DNA of 64,000 nucleotides from Oceanobacillus damuensis (GTDB lineage: Bacteria > Bacillota > Bacilli > Bacillales > Amphibacillaceae): positions 1 to 64,000 of the forward strand of contig NZ_LQNF01000005.1 of NCBI RefSeq assembly GCF_001618145.1, given 5' to 3'. The notes under the pieces are model-generated. The model made no database searches, was not told the origin of the DNA, and worked only from the letters and a program-made list of their open reading frames with translations. The position numbers were made by a program, and so were the translations under genes. Every line of letters begins with the position of its first letter. The stretch's first letter is position 1. Below, one piece after another: positions 34,378 to 43,694 of this stretch.

Positions 34378-37300
34378 TTATTCTACTCCTCCTACTTTAA
34401 GAATTAACGCGGTTAAAGCATCAATTGTAATCTTGTCTGGAAACAATTCAAATCCAGATGGGTCTGTCACCTCTGTAATACCTGATTCATCACTGTCAAC
34501 AATTACTTTCCCTTCCCTTAAGTCATAATCAGTAAGGGTCAGTGTACGTTCTTTATCATCCGCATTGATGAAGACATAATATGCTTCTCCCCCGGACGCT
34601 TCAGCGCGGTAGCCAATAATCAAATCCTGCTCCTTTATTTCTGGAGCATCGATTTTCGTCACGTTGGCATTCACTTCATCTCTCGTACCCAATGTAAATG
34701 CATCGGTGGAACGTCGCAATTCAATGAGCCCCTGGGTATAGTTTCTTGTCTGTGTATGGATTGGGTAGGCTTCTGCATTTGTCGCTATTTCCCAATCAAA
34801 CTTATTCACGGCATCCGACGAGTCATACGAATCATGAATGAAATATGGATACTCAAATGGGTTACCCTCTGAATCAGTCATAAATGTCGACTTGTATGGC
34901 GGCTGATCAACAGGTTCCTTGTAATCTTCATGCCGGAATTGCTTTGTACGTCCATATTCCTGACCGGCATGGAGGAAGGCTGTTCCTTGTGATGTCAACA
35001 CAATGGTGTTCCCAAGCCGAATGCGTTTATGGATCTCTTGTTCATGGTCTTTCGGATCTTTCTTAATCGACTGCGCAATAACGTCATGCAGTGTCAAATT
35101 GTCATGTGCGGCAATATAAGATACAACATCGCCGGGGTCATCTGCCAGGAAATTATGCGGATTAGCTGTGACATTATCGAAAATCTGCTGGATATTCCTT
35201 GGCCCGCCGGTCAGAAAGCGTGGTTCCCCTTCAGAACCAAAACCAGACTTCAGTTCATTTCTTATTTCATCGGAAAATGATGCAACGCTTTCTGTATGCT
35301 GCATCCAATCCTGATCTGCCGGTATGACATCTCCGCCATTTTCATCCCCTGCATACGTTCTCCATCCCTCACCAATCATGATGATGTTCGGATTCAGTTC
35401 TTTTGCTTTGTCATATGCCAGTTGGATTGTTTCGGCATCATGGTCTCCCATCATATCAAATCGGAATCCATCCACTTTAAACTCATCCACCCAATACGTA
35501 ATCGAATCAACAAGGACTTTTCTCGCCATTTCATGTGTCGTACCAAGACGTCCTCCTCCAAAACTTTCTCGCGGAGTGCCATCTGCATCCATAAAATGGT
35601 AGTAATTTGGCTCCAGATTTTCAAAAATATCCACTTTTGCTGTATGGTTATAGACGACATCAAGGACGACACCCATATCACGCTTATGGATTTCCTTAAT
35701 CAAAAACTTAAATTCTTTAATTCGTTGCTCGGCATCATCCGGATCTTCCGAATACATGCCTGTCAATGAAAAATAACTATGTGGGTCATAACCCCAATTA
35801 TAGTTGTTGCCAGTAGATGAATAATCAAGCAATCTCTCACGTTCATTTTCATTCACATTATAATAATTCATTACTGGGAGCAGTTGAACATGGGTAACAC
35901 CTAATTCCTCCAGATAATCCAGTTTCTCAATAAATGCAGCGAACATTCCAAACTCGGAGTTCAGGTCATCCGAAATGCTTAGATCGGATGTATAGTCACG
36001 GACATGTGCCTCATAAATGATGGCATCCTCACGTTTTTCGAATCCGTCAATATCTGCGTAACGGAGTGTCGGTCCAATTTTTGATGGATCGACGATAGCT
36101 GCTTTTCCAACCGCAACTTCATCTGCCGTTTCGACATTCCATGTTGCCATTGATTTTGCATATGGATCCAGGGCGAATACCTTTTCCCCATTCCGCTCCA
36201 TTTCGTAATGATAATAATATCCGGTTAGATTAGGAACACCGGTATTGCCTTTATTCAGGGTGACCTCCCAGACGCCATGATCACCTTTTGTCATCGGGAC
36301 AGGATTGCCAACAACTTGATCTTGATCATTTTTATCGTACAAAATGACTGATACATCATCCGCACTTGGCGACCAAACCTTTAACGTAGCGGATTTATTT
36401 TTGTTCAAGGTCGCTCCCAGGTCATCGCCATTATAGCTGTATAACTCATCGGTAAGCTTATAGCTCTTATTCACCTGTACCGACTGGTTCATAAAAGCAG
36501 CAAGATATGGTGCATGTTCCACATCAAAAGATCCTTCCAGATGAACGGTCTTACCATCCTCATCCTTTGTAATCGCTCTTATTTCCACATCATTTCCGTC
36601 CTTATCCTTCAACGCCATTCCTTCCCTAAGTTCCTGTTCGGAAAAGTCAGCAGTAGAAGAAAAAGTCAGTTCGATTCGGTCTAAAGCAACGAGTTCACCA
36701 TATTGTATTCCTTCCTCAAAGATATAATATGGATTCGTATAAACAGTATCATCCCCCTCTTTTAAGAAAATTTGGTTATGCACCTCTAGCTCGGCAAAAG
36801 ACATATCTTCCGTTTGACGGCCGCCATTTTGTCTCTCCACCAACAGGAATCCGATTTCTTCTGCATGTTCAGCAAGATTAACATCGACATATGCACCGTA
36901 TTTTCCTACTTGGTCATTTGAAAATGCATGGGCACCCATAGGCCAGTTTTCGCTTGGCTCGACTACATCGCCCCATGTCCAAACCCCCCATGGCTCATAG
37001 ACATTTTCTCCACTCATGTAATTGATTCGCAATTTGTCCAGACCGAGATCAGCCGGTTCATATACCGATAGCTGTCCTTCTTCCGATAACCAGATTTCAT
37101 TCATTTCAGGTGCCAGAATATCAACGAAAATATCAGAGGTCACATTGGAGCCATTCGAATGGTTAACAAGCATTCCAACTGTCTCTGCACCTTCTGAAAG
37201 CTTGATGTCGACATAGGCACCATAATCGGTTCGAGGATTATCCGTGAATGGAGAAGCCCCATAAGGCCAGCTCCCATTTTGATCTGATGGTGTCTCCACA

Positions 37301-39906
37301 TCTCCCCAGAACCATAGTCCAAGTCCTGTAAAATCATTGTCTGGCCGTTCATAATGAACCCTCAGTGTGTCCTCTGGAATTTCTTCCGTTTCCTGTATTC
37401 CATCACCAATGATTTTCCCATTTGCAGCACTCAGTAGCACAGTCCCACCATCAGCCAGTGATGGCAGTGTGACGGAAATCGTATGATTACCATCTGCTCG
37501 ATACACGTCACCCGAGTAATGGTCCGTCACGATGGTTTCTTCCGAGTCCACAGCCAATGTTACTTCTTTTTCATCGTTTGAGACATTCATGCCTACATAC
37601 ACGGAATCTTCCTGATGGGTGCGTTCAGCCACCAGAAATTGTTCCGCATCCGATCCTGCAATGTCGTCTCGTGAACCACGTGAAAGCACCTCAGAAAATT
37701 CTTCCCTGAAATCCAATACCTTTTCATAATGCGCTAAAATGGCATTATCTTCCGTAAGCGCCCAATCCATGTTGTACCGATTATCCTGGAATGGGTAGTT
37801 ATGCTTCCCGCTCAAGCCAAGCTCTTCCCCATAATAGATTACCGGCTGACCTTTCGCCGTGAGTTGCAATGTGGCTGCTGCTTTTAACTTCCCTTCATCA
37901 CCACCAACGGAATACAAAAATCCGTCTTCATCATGACTGCCGAGAAATTGTCCGAGCGTAGCCGTATTGGATAAGCCGCCGTTTCTGCTTTCAAGGAGTT
38001 GGTTCGCATCCTCCATATCGCCATTTACAAAATCCCTGGCAATAGTCTTGAACTCAAAATCGAGCAGGGAATCCATTTCTCCTGTCTCTAAAAAACCAAA
38101 GTCTTCATGCTGACTTGCTCCCCATGCCTCCCCAATCATTTTGAAGGAAGGATCTTCAACTGTCAGTGCGTTCTTAAATGCTTTCCATGTCGTGTGGTCG
38201 ACATGCTTGACTGTGTCCACTCGGAAATACGAAATCGCATTGCCATTTTCCGTTCGTGATTTTGCAATCCAGTCTTTTTGCCAAGCAATTACCTGTTCCC
38301 GAACTGCCGGGTCTTCTGTTATAAAGTCCGGAAGCCCTGCCAGTTCCCCTGTCACCTCATCACTGCCAACATCACTTCCCTGTCTTAGAAGCGAATTGTA
38401 CAATGTTCGCTCTTCATCAGACGGATATCCTGCAGGCTGTTCGGCTTCCGGAAGCTCCCCATCCATTTCCTTCAACCCATAACCGGTATGATTGAGAACA
38501 ACATCAACCATAATTTTCATATCGCGGGCTGCCGCTTCATCAATCAGCTCATGCAAGTCTTCGATATCTCCAAAATGTGGATTTAAATTCTCGAAGTCAC
38601 TACCCCAGTAGCCATGGTAACCATAGAATGGCTGATCCGGATAAGCATCCTGAGTATTGTAACGGACATCATATCGGATATTTTCTACAATGGGACTGAT
38701 CCAAATCGTATTGACCCCAAGTTCATCCAGATAATCCAATTTTTCAGTAATCCCTTGTATATCACCACCCTGGTATGTCCCATGTTTACTTGTATCATAA
38801 TTTAAACCATAGGGGGCATTGTTCGATTCATCCCCGTCAAAAAATCTATCGGTTAAAAGAAAGTAAATGACTGCTTCATCCCAATCAAAGTCTTCGCCGT
38901 CTGCAAACTGACGTGTCTCAACTTCTATCGTTACTGTCCCGTTATGTACGTTGCCGAATTCATCCACGACAGTCAGCGGGATTTCCTTTATGCCGGCAGG
39001 TACATCCTCTTTGACAGCAATTGTCATTTCATTTAGTTCTGGGTCAATTTTTAATTGCTCAGGTCCACCGAGTGATGATGTATCGGCAAAAATTTCCCGG
39101 ACCCCGGCACCGGTCTCATTTTCGATATCCAATGATAGAACTGCATTTTCATTATAATCGATTGTTTGAGGAGATATCGTCCCAGAAACAGCCATATCCA
39201 CTGCTAGATTTTTAATGACAGATTCCTCATCATACGGATCGGTTACTTCTTCCGTTTTACCTTCTTTCGTTACCAGAAATGAATAGGTATAGGTGCCTTC
39301 CGGAAAATCGGCATATACATATTCATAGCGTTCGTTCGCATCATCATACGTCATTTCAAATGTATCGCCTGCAACCTTCAGTTCTACTTTTCCCAAGCTA
39401 TCCATCTGATCATTTAGATACAAACCGGAATCACGATAATAGAACGTTGCATCTCCATTGTTCATCTGTGCCCTTGGAATTTCAGGAACAATATGAACTT
39501 CCTCATCTCCCTGTCGGACAGATACTTTGGTGATTGCTTCCTGTTGATTCATCTGGATGAACCGATCGATATGCTGGCCGTTTGGTTCACGGTCACTCCA
39601 ATCTTTTTTACGAACAATAAATCCTATTTCCTTGGTAGAAGGAGCTACCTCAATAAAAGCTGTTGCGCGTCCATTTTCAAATTCGGTAAAGTCAATATTA
39701 TCCTCCAGGACCCCTGTATTCCAAACCCAAACATCCCAATCATTGTAGTTCCCATCCTCCCGATCATACGTCAGGCGGACAACCCGGGTATCCGAATTCG
39801 AATCTGCATAGGCCTGCTGAATGGGAATAAACGGCAGTGTGACACTTAATAGCATCATAAAAATTAGAATTAAGGCAGTAAATCGGCGCTGTAAATTGTT
39901 GTGCAT
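34378..39906 (-). CDS. Secreted bifunctional amylopullulanase (alpha-amylase plus type I pullulanase)
   Basis: 1842 aa. Signal peptide with cleavage likely after AYA (about residue 35). A CBM41-like starch-binding module (about 42-130) precedes a first GH13 catalytic domain (about 340-800) with DVVLNHT, FRVDTVKHV, GEAWG and FLGSHDED. Two more CBM41-like modules follow (about 849 and 959: LRVHYERPDNDFTG..., LRINYMSGENVYEP...), then a CBM48-like domain and a second GH13 domain of type I pullulanase kind (about 1290-1740): YNWGYDP, DVVYNHT, FRFDMMGDHD, GEGW, AAHDNLTLHD. No S-layer or sortase anchor, so it is free. The layout matches alkaliphilic Bacillus amylopullulanases that cleave alpha-1,4 and alpha-1,6 bonds at separate sites. 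Start ATG 39906 has AGAGG 8 nt upstream. Cre-like sites suggest glucose repression. Confidence 0.9.
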   Translation of the reverse strand: MHNNLQRRFTALILIFMMLLSVTLPFIPIQQAYADSNSDTRVVRLTYDREDGNYNDWDVWVWNTGVLEDNIDFTEFENGRATAFIEVAPSTKEIGFIVRKKDWSDREPNGQHIDRFIQMNQQEAITKVSVRQGDEEVHIVPEIPRAQMNNGDATFYYRDSGLYLNDQMDSLGKVELKVAGDTFEMTYDDANERYEYVYADFPEGTYTYSFLVTKEGKTEEVTDPYDEESVIKNLAVDMAVSGTISPQTIDYNENAVLSLDIENETGAGVREIFADTSSLGGPEQLKIDPELNEMTIAVKEDVPAGIKEIPLTVVDEFGNVHNGTVTIEVETRQFADGEDFDWDEAVIYFLLTDRFFDGDESNNAPYGLNYDTSKHGTYQGGDIQGITEKLDYLDELGVNTIWISPIVENIRYDVRYNTQDAYPDQPFYGYHGYWGSDFENLNPHFGDIEDLHELIDEAAARDMKIMVDVVLNHTGYGLKEMDGELPEAEQPAGYPSDEERTLYNSLLRQGSDVGSDEVTGELAGLPDFITEDPAVREQVIAWQKDWIAKSRTENGNAISYFRVDTVKHVDHTTWKAFKNALTVEDPSFKMIGEAWGASQHEDFGFLETGEMDSLLDFEFKTIARDFVNGDMEDANQLLESRNGGLSNTATLGQFLGSHDEDGFLYSVGGDEGKLKAAATLQLTAKGQPVIYYGEELGLSGKHNYPFQDNRYNMDWALTEDNAILAHYEKVLDFREEFSEVLSRGSRDDIAGSDAEQFLVAERTHQEDSVYVGMNVSNDEKEVTLAVDSEETIVTDHYSGDVYRADGNHTISVTLPSLADGGTVLLSAANGKIIGDGIQETEEIPEDTLRVHYERPDNDFTGLGLWFWGDVETPSDQNGSWPYGASPFTDNPRTDYGAYVDIKLSEGAETVGMLVNHSNGSNVTSDIFVDILAPEMNEIWLSEEGQLSVYEPADLGLDKLRINYMSGENVYEPWGVWTWGDVVEPSENWPMGAHAFSNDQVGKYGAYVDVNLAEHAEEIGFLLVERQNGGRQTEDMSFAELEVHNQIFLKEGDDTVYTNPYYIFEEGIQYGELVALDRIELTFSSTADFSEQELREGMALKDKDGNDVEIRAITKDEDGKTVHLEGSFDVEHAPYLAAFMNQSVQVNKSYKLTDELYSYNGDDLGATLNKNKSATLKVWSPSADDVSVILYDKNDQDQVVGNPVPMTKGDHGVWEVTLNKGNTGVPNLTGYYYHYEMERNGEKVFALDPYAKSMATWNVETADEVAVGKAAIVDPSKIGPTLRYADIDGFEKREDAIIYEAHVRDYTSDLSISDDLNSEFGMFAAFIEKLDYLEELGVTHVQLLPVMNYYNVNENERERLLDYSSTGNNYNWGYDPHSYFSLTGMYSEDPDDAEQRIKEFKFLIKEIHKRDMGVVLDVVYNHTAKVDIFENLEPNYYHFMDADGTPRESFGGGRLGTTHEMARKVLVDSITYWVDEFKVDGFRFDMMGDHDAETIQLAYDKAKELNPNIIMIGEGWRTYAGDENGGDVIPADQDWMQHTESVASFSDEIRNELKSGFGSEGEPRFLTGGPRNIQQIFDNVTANPHNFLADDPGDVVSYIAAHDNLTLHDVIAQSIKKDPKDHEQEIHKRIRLGNTIVLTSQGTAFLHAGQEYGRTKQFRHEDYKEPVDQPPYKSTFMTDSEGNPFEYPYFIHDSYDSSDAVNKFDWEIATNAEAYPIHTQTRNYTQGLIELRRSTDAFTLGTRDEVNANVTKIDAPEIKEQDLIIGYRAEASGGEAYYVFINADDKERTLTLTDYDLREGKVIVDSDESGITEVTDPSGFELFPDKITIDALTALILKVGGVE

Positions 39907-39951
39907 CACATTTTCCTCTCCCTTCCTGTTTTAATTCGTTTCTATTGCAAA

Positions 39952-39973
39952 GCGCAATTGCGCAAACGTTTGC
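39952..39973. promoter_or_regulatory. Overlapping palindromes upstream of the amylopullulanase gene
   Basis: GCGCAATTGCGC (39952-39963) and GCAAACGTTTGC (39962-39973) are both perfect 12-bp palindromes sharing two bases. The second is a LacI/CcpA-type operator core one mismatch from the cre consensus. Confidence 0.55.
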
Positions 39974-40024
39974 ATTAACAAGAATAAAAGTAGATTAATA
40001 TTTTTCAATTATAAGTTGCAACAA

Positions 40025-40039
40025 TTGCAAACGCTTTCT
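40025..40039. promoter_or_regulatory. Catabolite responsive element (cre)
   Basis: TTGCAAACGCTTTCT fits WTGNAANCGNWNNCW at every defined position, about 120 bp upstream of the amylopullulanase start. Confidence 0.6.
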
Positions 40040-40146
40040 TGTATTATTACACACTCCTTTTCCGTAATCAACATAAATTTAGTCGACTTTAGATTATTAT
40101 AACTATTCAAAAAACACATCCGGATAATAAAAAGTACACTATTAAA

Positions 40147-40275
40147 CTATCTGGCTATAAAAAGAATTTTTTCATACACTTCCAATTTATTCGGGTACTC
40201 ATCAGCTTTATGAATAACCTTTCCATTGGCCAGAGGAATCAGGTCACCTTCCACAAATGTAAAATCCAACCCTGA
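40147..40275 (-). pseudogene. C-terminal remnant of an unidentified gene
   Basis: A minus-strand frame of 42 sense codons reads like real protein (SGLDFTFVEGDLIPLANGKV..., PNKLEVYEKILFIAR, then TAG) but has a TAA two codons upstream and no start or ribosome binding site. It is probably the tail of a decayed gene; the ending is reminiscent of some SAM-dependent methyltransferases, a weak guess. Confidence 0.35.
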
Positions 40276-40369
40276 TTATTGACTTTTCTCAATACTGGAA
40301 TTAATATGAAATTAGAGTATAAATATCTTTCAGTCACCAATTTCAACAGAAATGAAAGGGGTTACATAA

Positions 40370-41437
40370 ATGTATAAAAACGACTTTTACACAAAGGAGA
40401 TTCACGGCGATTACGAGATTTATAATGTAGGTGATTTTGATTTAGAAGATGGTGGGAAAATACCTGATTGTAAATTGGCATACAAAACTTTTGGAGAGCT
40501 GAATGAAGCGAAGGATAATGTGATTGTCATACCTACTTGGTTTTCTGGGACAAGCAAAGATTACGAGATTTACATTGGAGAAGAAAGAGCACTGAACCCA
40601 ACAGAGTACTTCATTATCATTATTAATCAAATTGGCAATGGACTCTCCAGTTCACCACATAATAGTCCCGCTCCGATTTCCATGAGTGATTTTCCGAAAG
40701 TCAGAATAGCTGACGATGTCCGTGCCCAACATCAACTGATCACGGAGAAATTCGGAATTAAAGAAGTAGCGCTTGTAGTCGGTGGGTCTATGGGGGCACA
40801 GCAAACGTATGAGTGGGCAGTAAGATATCCAGACATGGTAAAACGTGCTGCTCCTATTGCCGGAACCGCTAAGAATACCATTCATGATTTCCTGTTTACC
40901 CAAACATTGATGGACGCCATTACCTCTGACCCCGGCTGGAATAATGGGAACTATAACTCCAATACAGAAGTGGCAGACGGTTTAAAAAGGCATGCAGATA
41001 TCTGGTCAGTGATGGGATTGAGCACCGAATTTTATCAGCAGGAAAAATGGACCCTTTTCGGCGTTGAATCTGCAGAGGAATTTGTAACGGGATTTCTCGA
41101 GCCCTTTTTTCAAGGAATGGACCCGAACGCTTTACTGACGATGGCCTGGAAGTGGCAGCGTGGAGATGTCAGCAGGATGACAAATGGTAACCTTAAAGAG
41201 GCGCTTGGCAGAATTAAAGCAAAAGTATTTGTGATGCCAATCGATGAAGATATGTTTTTCCCTCCAAGAGACTGTAAAGCAGAGCAAAACATGATTCCGA
41301 ATAGTGAATTAAAGGTCATCCATAGCATCGCTGGACACTTTGGATTATTTGGCGGTGAAGGCTCTTATTATCATGATCAGATTGATAAACACCTTCATGA
41401 ACTGCTTGCCACTCCAGTTGCGGATGGAATTTATTAA
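40370..41437 (+). CDS. MetX-like alpha/beta hydrolase (homoserine O-acetyltransferase family)
   Basis: 355 aa. Alpha/beta-hydrolase fold with nucleophile Ser in GGSMGAQQ (about 140), Asp in MPIDEDMFFP and His in AGHFGLFGG. N-terminal LAYKTFGELNEAKDNVIVIPTWFSGT is typical of the MetX-related group. It lacks clear features of true MetX, and no methionine genes are near, so it may be another acyltransferase or hydrolase. AAAGGGG ribosome binding site; own terminator. Confidence 0.78.
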   Translation: MYKNDFYTKEIHGDYEIYNVGDFDLEDGGKIPDCKLAYKTFGELNEAKDNVIVIPTWFSGTSKDYEIYIGEERALNPTEYFIIIINQIGNGLSSSPHNSPAPISMSDFPKVRIADDVRAQHQLITEKFGIKEVALVVGGSMGAQQTYEWAVRYPDMVKRAAPIAGTAKNTIHDFLFTQTLMDAITSDPGWNNGNYNSNTEVADGLKRHADIWSVMGLSTEFYQQEKWTLFGVESAEEFVTGFLEPFFQGMDPNALLTMAWKWQRGDVSRMTNGNLKEALGRIKAKVFVMPIDEDMFFPPRDCKAEQNMIPNSELKVIHSIAGHFGLFGGEGSYYHDQIDKHLHELLATPVADGIY

Positions 41438-41456
41438 TTAAATTTACTAGTGCCTG

Positions 41457-41489
41457 AAAAAGTCAGTCAAACTTCGGACTGACTTTTTT
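41457..41489 (+). terminator. Terminator of the MetX-like gene
   Basis: A perfect 12-bp inverted repeat AAAAAGTCAGTC / GACTGACTTTTT (41457-41468, 41477-41488), with a T-run on the plus strand. Confidence 0.8.
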
Positions 41490-41697
41490 AATGGCTTCAG
41501 GGTCACGGGAAGCTGATCTGTCTCGATTCAACCTCTATAAATCCCACAACAGTTGCACCACTGTGAGAGTGCTTGCTGGATTCGTAAAGCGCTGGGATAC
41601 TAAAAATTCCCTTTTTCTAATAGGGGTATTACGCTGTTATAGTTTATTTTATCGTGGTGGGCGGTTGACCATCTTCCTATAGAGGGGAGGTGGTAAG

Positions 41698-41801
41698 ATG
41701 ACGACATAAGAAGCTTTAAATCTAGTAGCGCAATTTAGTCTCATATAGCGGTTCTGTCTTTTATTGTATCTATTGTCGTTTTTTTACACAAAAAGAAGTA
41801 A
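41698..41801 (+). pseudogene. Decayed holin-like type I toxin gene
   Basis: An excellent ribosome binding site (GAGGGGAGGTGG) precedes ATG 41698, but codon 4 is TAA (ATG ACG ACA TAA). The frame then reads EALNLVAQFSLI, breaks again near 41747, and resumes AVLSFIVSIVVFLHKKK-stop (41801). This is the layout of the 30-35 aa putative holin-like toxins of Firmicutes type I toxin-antitoxin loci. Two lesions make it a pseudogene. mRNA-type features survive: GTGGGCGGTT (41657-41666) can pair with AACCGCCCAC (41800-41809). Confidence 0.6.
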
Positions 41802-41837
41802 CCGCCCACTCTGACTAAGATGGCGATTACTTCTTTG
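41794..41837 (+). terminator. Terminator of the decayed toxin transcript
   Basis: AGAAGTAACCGCC (41794-41806) pairs with GGCGATTACTTCT (41822-41834), one mismatch on the plus strand and a G-T wobble on the minus, followed by TT. Confidence 0.55.
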
Positions 41838-41914
41838 TACAACATCATAACTTGGTCTTCCGCTCATTATGCGGTTTGTAGTTGCCGGTACTGAGTAGTT
41901 ACAGCTACTCAGTA
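41800..41914 (-). ncRNA. Candidate antisense antitoxin RNA
   Basis: Type I toxins of this class have a convergent antisense RNA covering the toxin 3' end. Here the minus strand carries TTGACA, then 17 nt, then TATTCT near 41930-41960, followed by a 10-bp hairpin (41889-41898 with 41905-41914) and then the toxin 3' region. RNA ends are guesses; evidence is positional only. Confidence 0.25.
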
Positions 41915-41976
41915 TCTTATTCTTATTATAGAATATATTTATTTCATTATACTGTCAATTTATTGGAAACATATAA

Positions 41977-42225
41977 ATGCCTATACAACCGACAACGTTT
42001 TTTCAGCGATGGAGCTTTTTCGGTAAAATAAAATTCAAACCAGTTATTAATCGAATAGGCTACCCGATAATATCATTAGACAATGTCAAACCAAAACAAC
42101 CCACTTATTCAATGCTCTGTTTTATTTTTCATGAAGATGGATAACCTATTCCACATATTGATCTGATTTATTATTATACTACTGCAGATCCAGATAATAA
42201 TTACAAATCAGTAATCCTAACGTAG
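41977..42225 (+). pseudogene. Possible small degraded gene with internal stop
   Basis: ATG 41977 opens 55 codons (MPIQPTTFFQRWSFFGKIKF...) to TAA 42142, after which the same frame stays open for 26 more codons (PIPHIDLIYYYTTADPDNN...) to TAG 42223. The ribosome binding site is weak (GGAAAC). The continuity across the stop suggests a nonsense mutation in a gene of about 82 aa. Family not recognised. Confidence 0.25.
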
Positions 42226-42324
42226 CACATTCAACTTTGAAAATAGTAATGGACCGCTTCGTCAATTAGTGACTTATGACAGGTGATCCACTGTCAAGTG
42301 TAAATTTAGCTATCTGTACAAAAT

Positions 42325-42906
42325 TCAGACCGTCAACGAGCTTCGAAATCCTCTAGAGCTATAGTAAGATGACGCTCCATTGTGATATAAGAAGACGTGG
42401 CCATAGCGCCAATCACAAAAAAGAGCACCGCCAAGTTCCCTAATATCAGAGGGGGTTTGCACCCAACTCGACGTTTTCTTATCGAAATGACCAAGTTCCT
42501 GCAATGCTCGATACTGTTCTTCCGTTAAAAGTTCAACGCCCATGGCAGCTGACATATCCATCGCATTATTTTCTGGTTTATGTTTTTTTCTTGACTCCAG
42601 CCCTTCCCGGTCATAGCAGACACTTCGGCGACCTTTAGGACTTTCTGCTGAACAATCATAAAAAGTGTATTCGTTCTTCTTTTGATCATGATCAACTACA
42701 TCCGGTTCACCGCCAGTTCTTTCCATTTCATTGAGCGACCAAAGTTTTTCCGGACTAGCTTCCAGCTTTGCCTGGACTTTATCCCATTCCAGACCTTTAT
42801 GGCGATTCATGTTTTTCTCAAAACGGGCTTTCAACACGCTAAGTAATTCTTCACGTTGTTCTCGTGACAACTCCTTTTCATTGCTGATTCCGTTTCCCTC
42901 TGCCAT
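42325..42906 (-). CDS. DUF4256 family protein
   Basis: About 193 aa soluble protein. Family-like blocks: LLSVLKARFEKNMNRHKGLEWDKVQAKLEASPEKLWSLNEMERTGGEPDVV, YDCSAESPKGRRSVCYDREGLESRK, MGVELLTEEQYRALQELGHFDKKTSSWVQTPSDIRELGGALFCDWRYGHVFLYHNGA. Found across bacteria, function unknown. Start 42906 (MAEGNG) is 8 nt from AAGGGGGAA; ATG 42912 is too close to it. Confidence 0.8.
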   Translation of the reverse strand: MAEGNGISNEKELSREQREELLSVLKARFEKNMNRHKGLEWDKVQAKLEASPEKLWSLNEMERTGGEPDVVDHDQKKNEYTFYDCSAESPKGRRSVCYDREGLESRKKHKPENNAMDMSAAMGVELLTEEQYRALQELGHFDKKTSSWVQTPSDIRELGGALFCDWRYGHVFLYHNGASSYYSSRGFRSSLTV

Positions 42907-43119
42907 GTTCATTTCCCCCTTATTGTTAATGGTTTAAGTATTCACAAATAATTCTTTTATAGTAAATCGTTTTCTGGTACTGCTTGGAGGGAATACGATA
43001 TACCCCTCTCTATAAAAATATCTTTGGAATCCTACCATAAATTAATCTGAAGTTTTACTTGTAAAAAAACCACCTCAAAAATGAAAATCCTAATTCACAG
43101 AAGTCCTTTGTCTATCCCT

Positions 43120-43329
43120 TTATCTTGACGGTCTTGGCGGTTCACACACATCACATTTACGCTGGTTTTTGTTTTTGAATTTCGTAAATGTCTTTTCAAA
43201 ATTGTTCCCGCATGAACATTTAAATAGCAACTTTTGGGAATAACCGTGATATTCCGTTGACAACAGCCTGCTTTCCGAATTTTTCTCAACAAAATCATTT
43301 ATTTCACTGATTGTCCATCGTTTATTCAT
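43120..43329 (-). CDS. Small zinc-ribbon-like hypothetical protein
   Basis: 69 aa. An N-terminal helical part (MNKRWTISEINDFVEKNSESRLLS) is followed by LLFKCSCGNNFEKTFTKFKNKNQRKCDVCEPPRPSR with two CxC/CxxC cysteine pairs, as in the treble-clef or zinc-ribbon repeats attached to HNH and homing-type nucleases. Only this module is present, so it may be a fragment or a stand-alone DNA-binding peptide. GGAGGTG lies 7 nt before ATG 43329; the upstream in-frame ATG 43344 overlaps that site. Confidence 0.55.
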   Translation of the reverse strand: MNKRWTISEINDFVEKNSESRLLSTEYHGYSQKLLFKCSCGNNFEKTFTKFKNKNQRKCDVCEPPRPSR

Positions 43330-43524
43330 CTCTTGCACCTCCATATTTTATCCTAGACGGAGGCTTTTCTTAGCATCCGTTCAATTATGAGAAAGTCTTA
43401 ATTTCCCTTAGCGCTTTATTATACCATGAACGGCTGCACAACCAAACAAATCGTTAACGTGTATGCATACGAAAGCGTTTCCGATTGAGAGCATATAAAA
43501 TAAACGAAGTTTCATTTATCCATC
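43330..43524. other. Short intergenic spacer
   Basis: AT-rich spacer carrying the ribosome binding site of the zinc-ribbon gene; nothing else recognised. Confidence 0.4.
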
Positions 43525-43583
43525 AAAAAAATTCCAGACCCAATGCAGTACAAATCTAAAGTACTGTGGATCTGAAATTTTTA
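43525..43583 (-). terminator. Terminator of the thiamine-salvage operon
   Basis: On the minus strand a long imperfect stem (inner CAGTAC/GTACTG, outer AAATTTCAGA/TCTGGAATTT) is followed by TTTTTT, about 110 bases past the thiY stop. Confidence 0.7.
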
Positions 43584-43694
43584 TTTCATTAAATAAATTC
43601 CTCTGTGAAAAAACTGGCAACGGAAATCTTCAGCTTAAATTTGACTATAGCCGTTAGTAAGTTAGAACACTTAAAGCAATGTTATCAAGCAATG

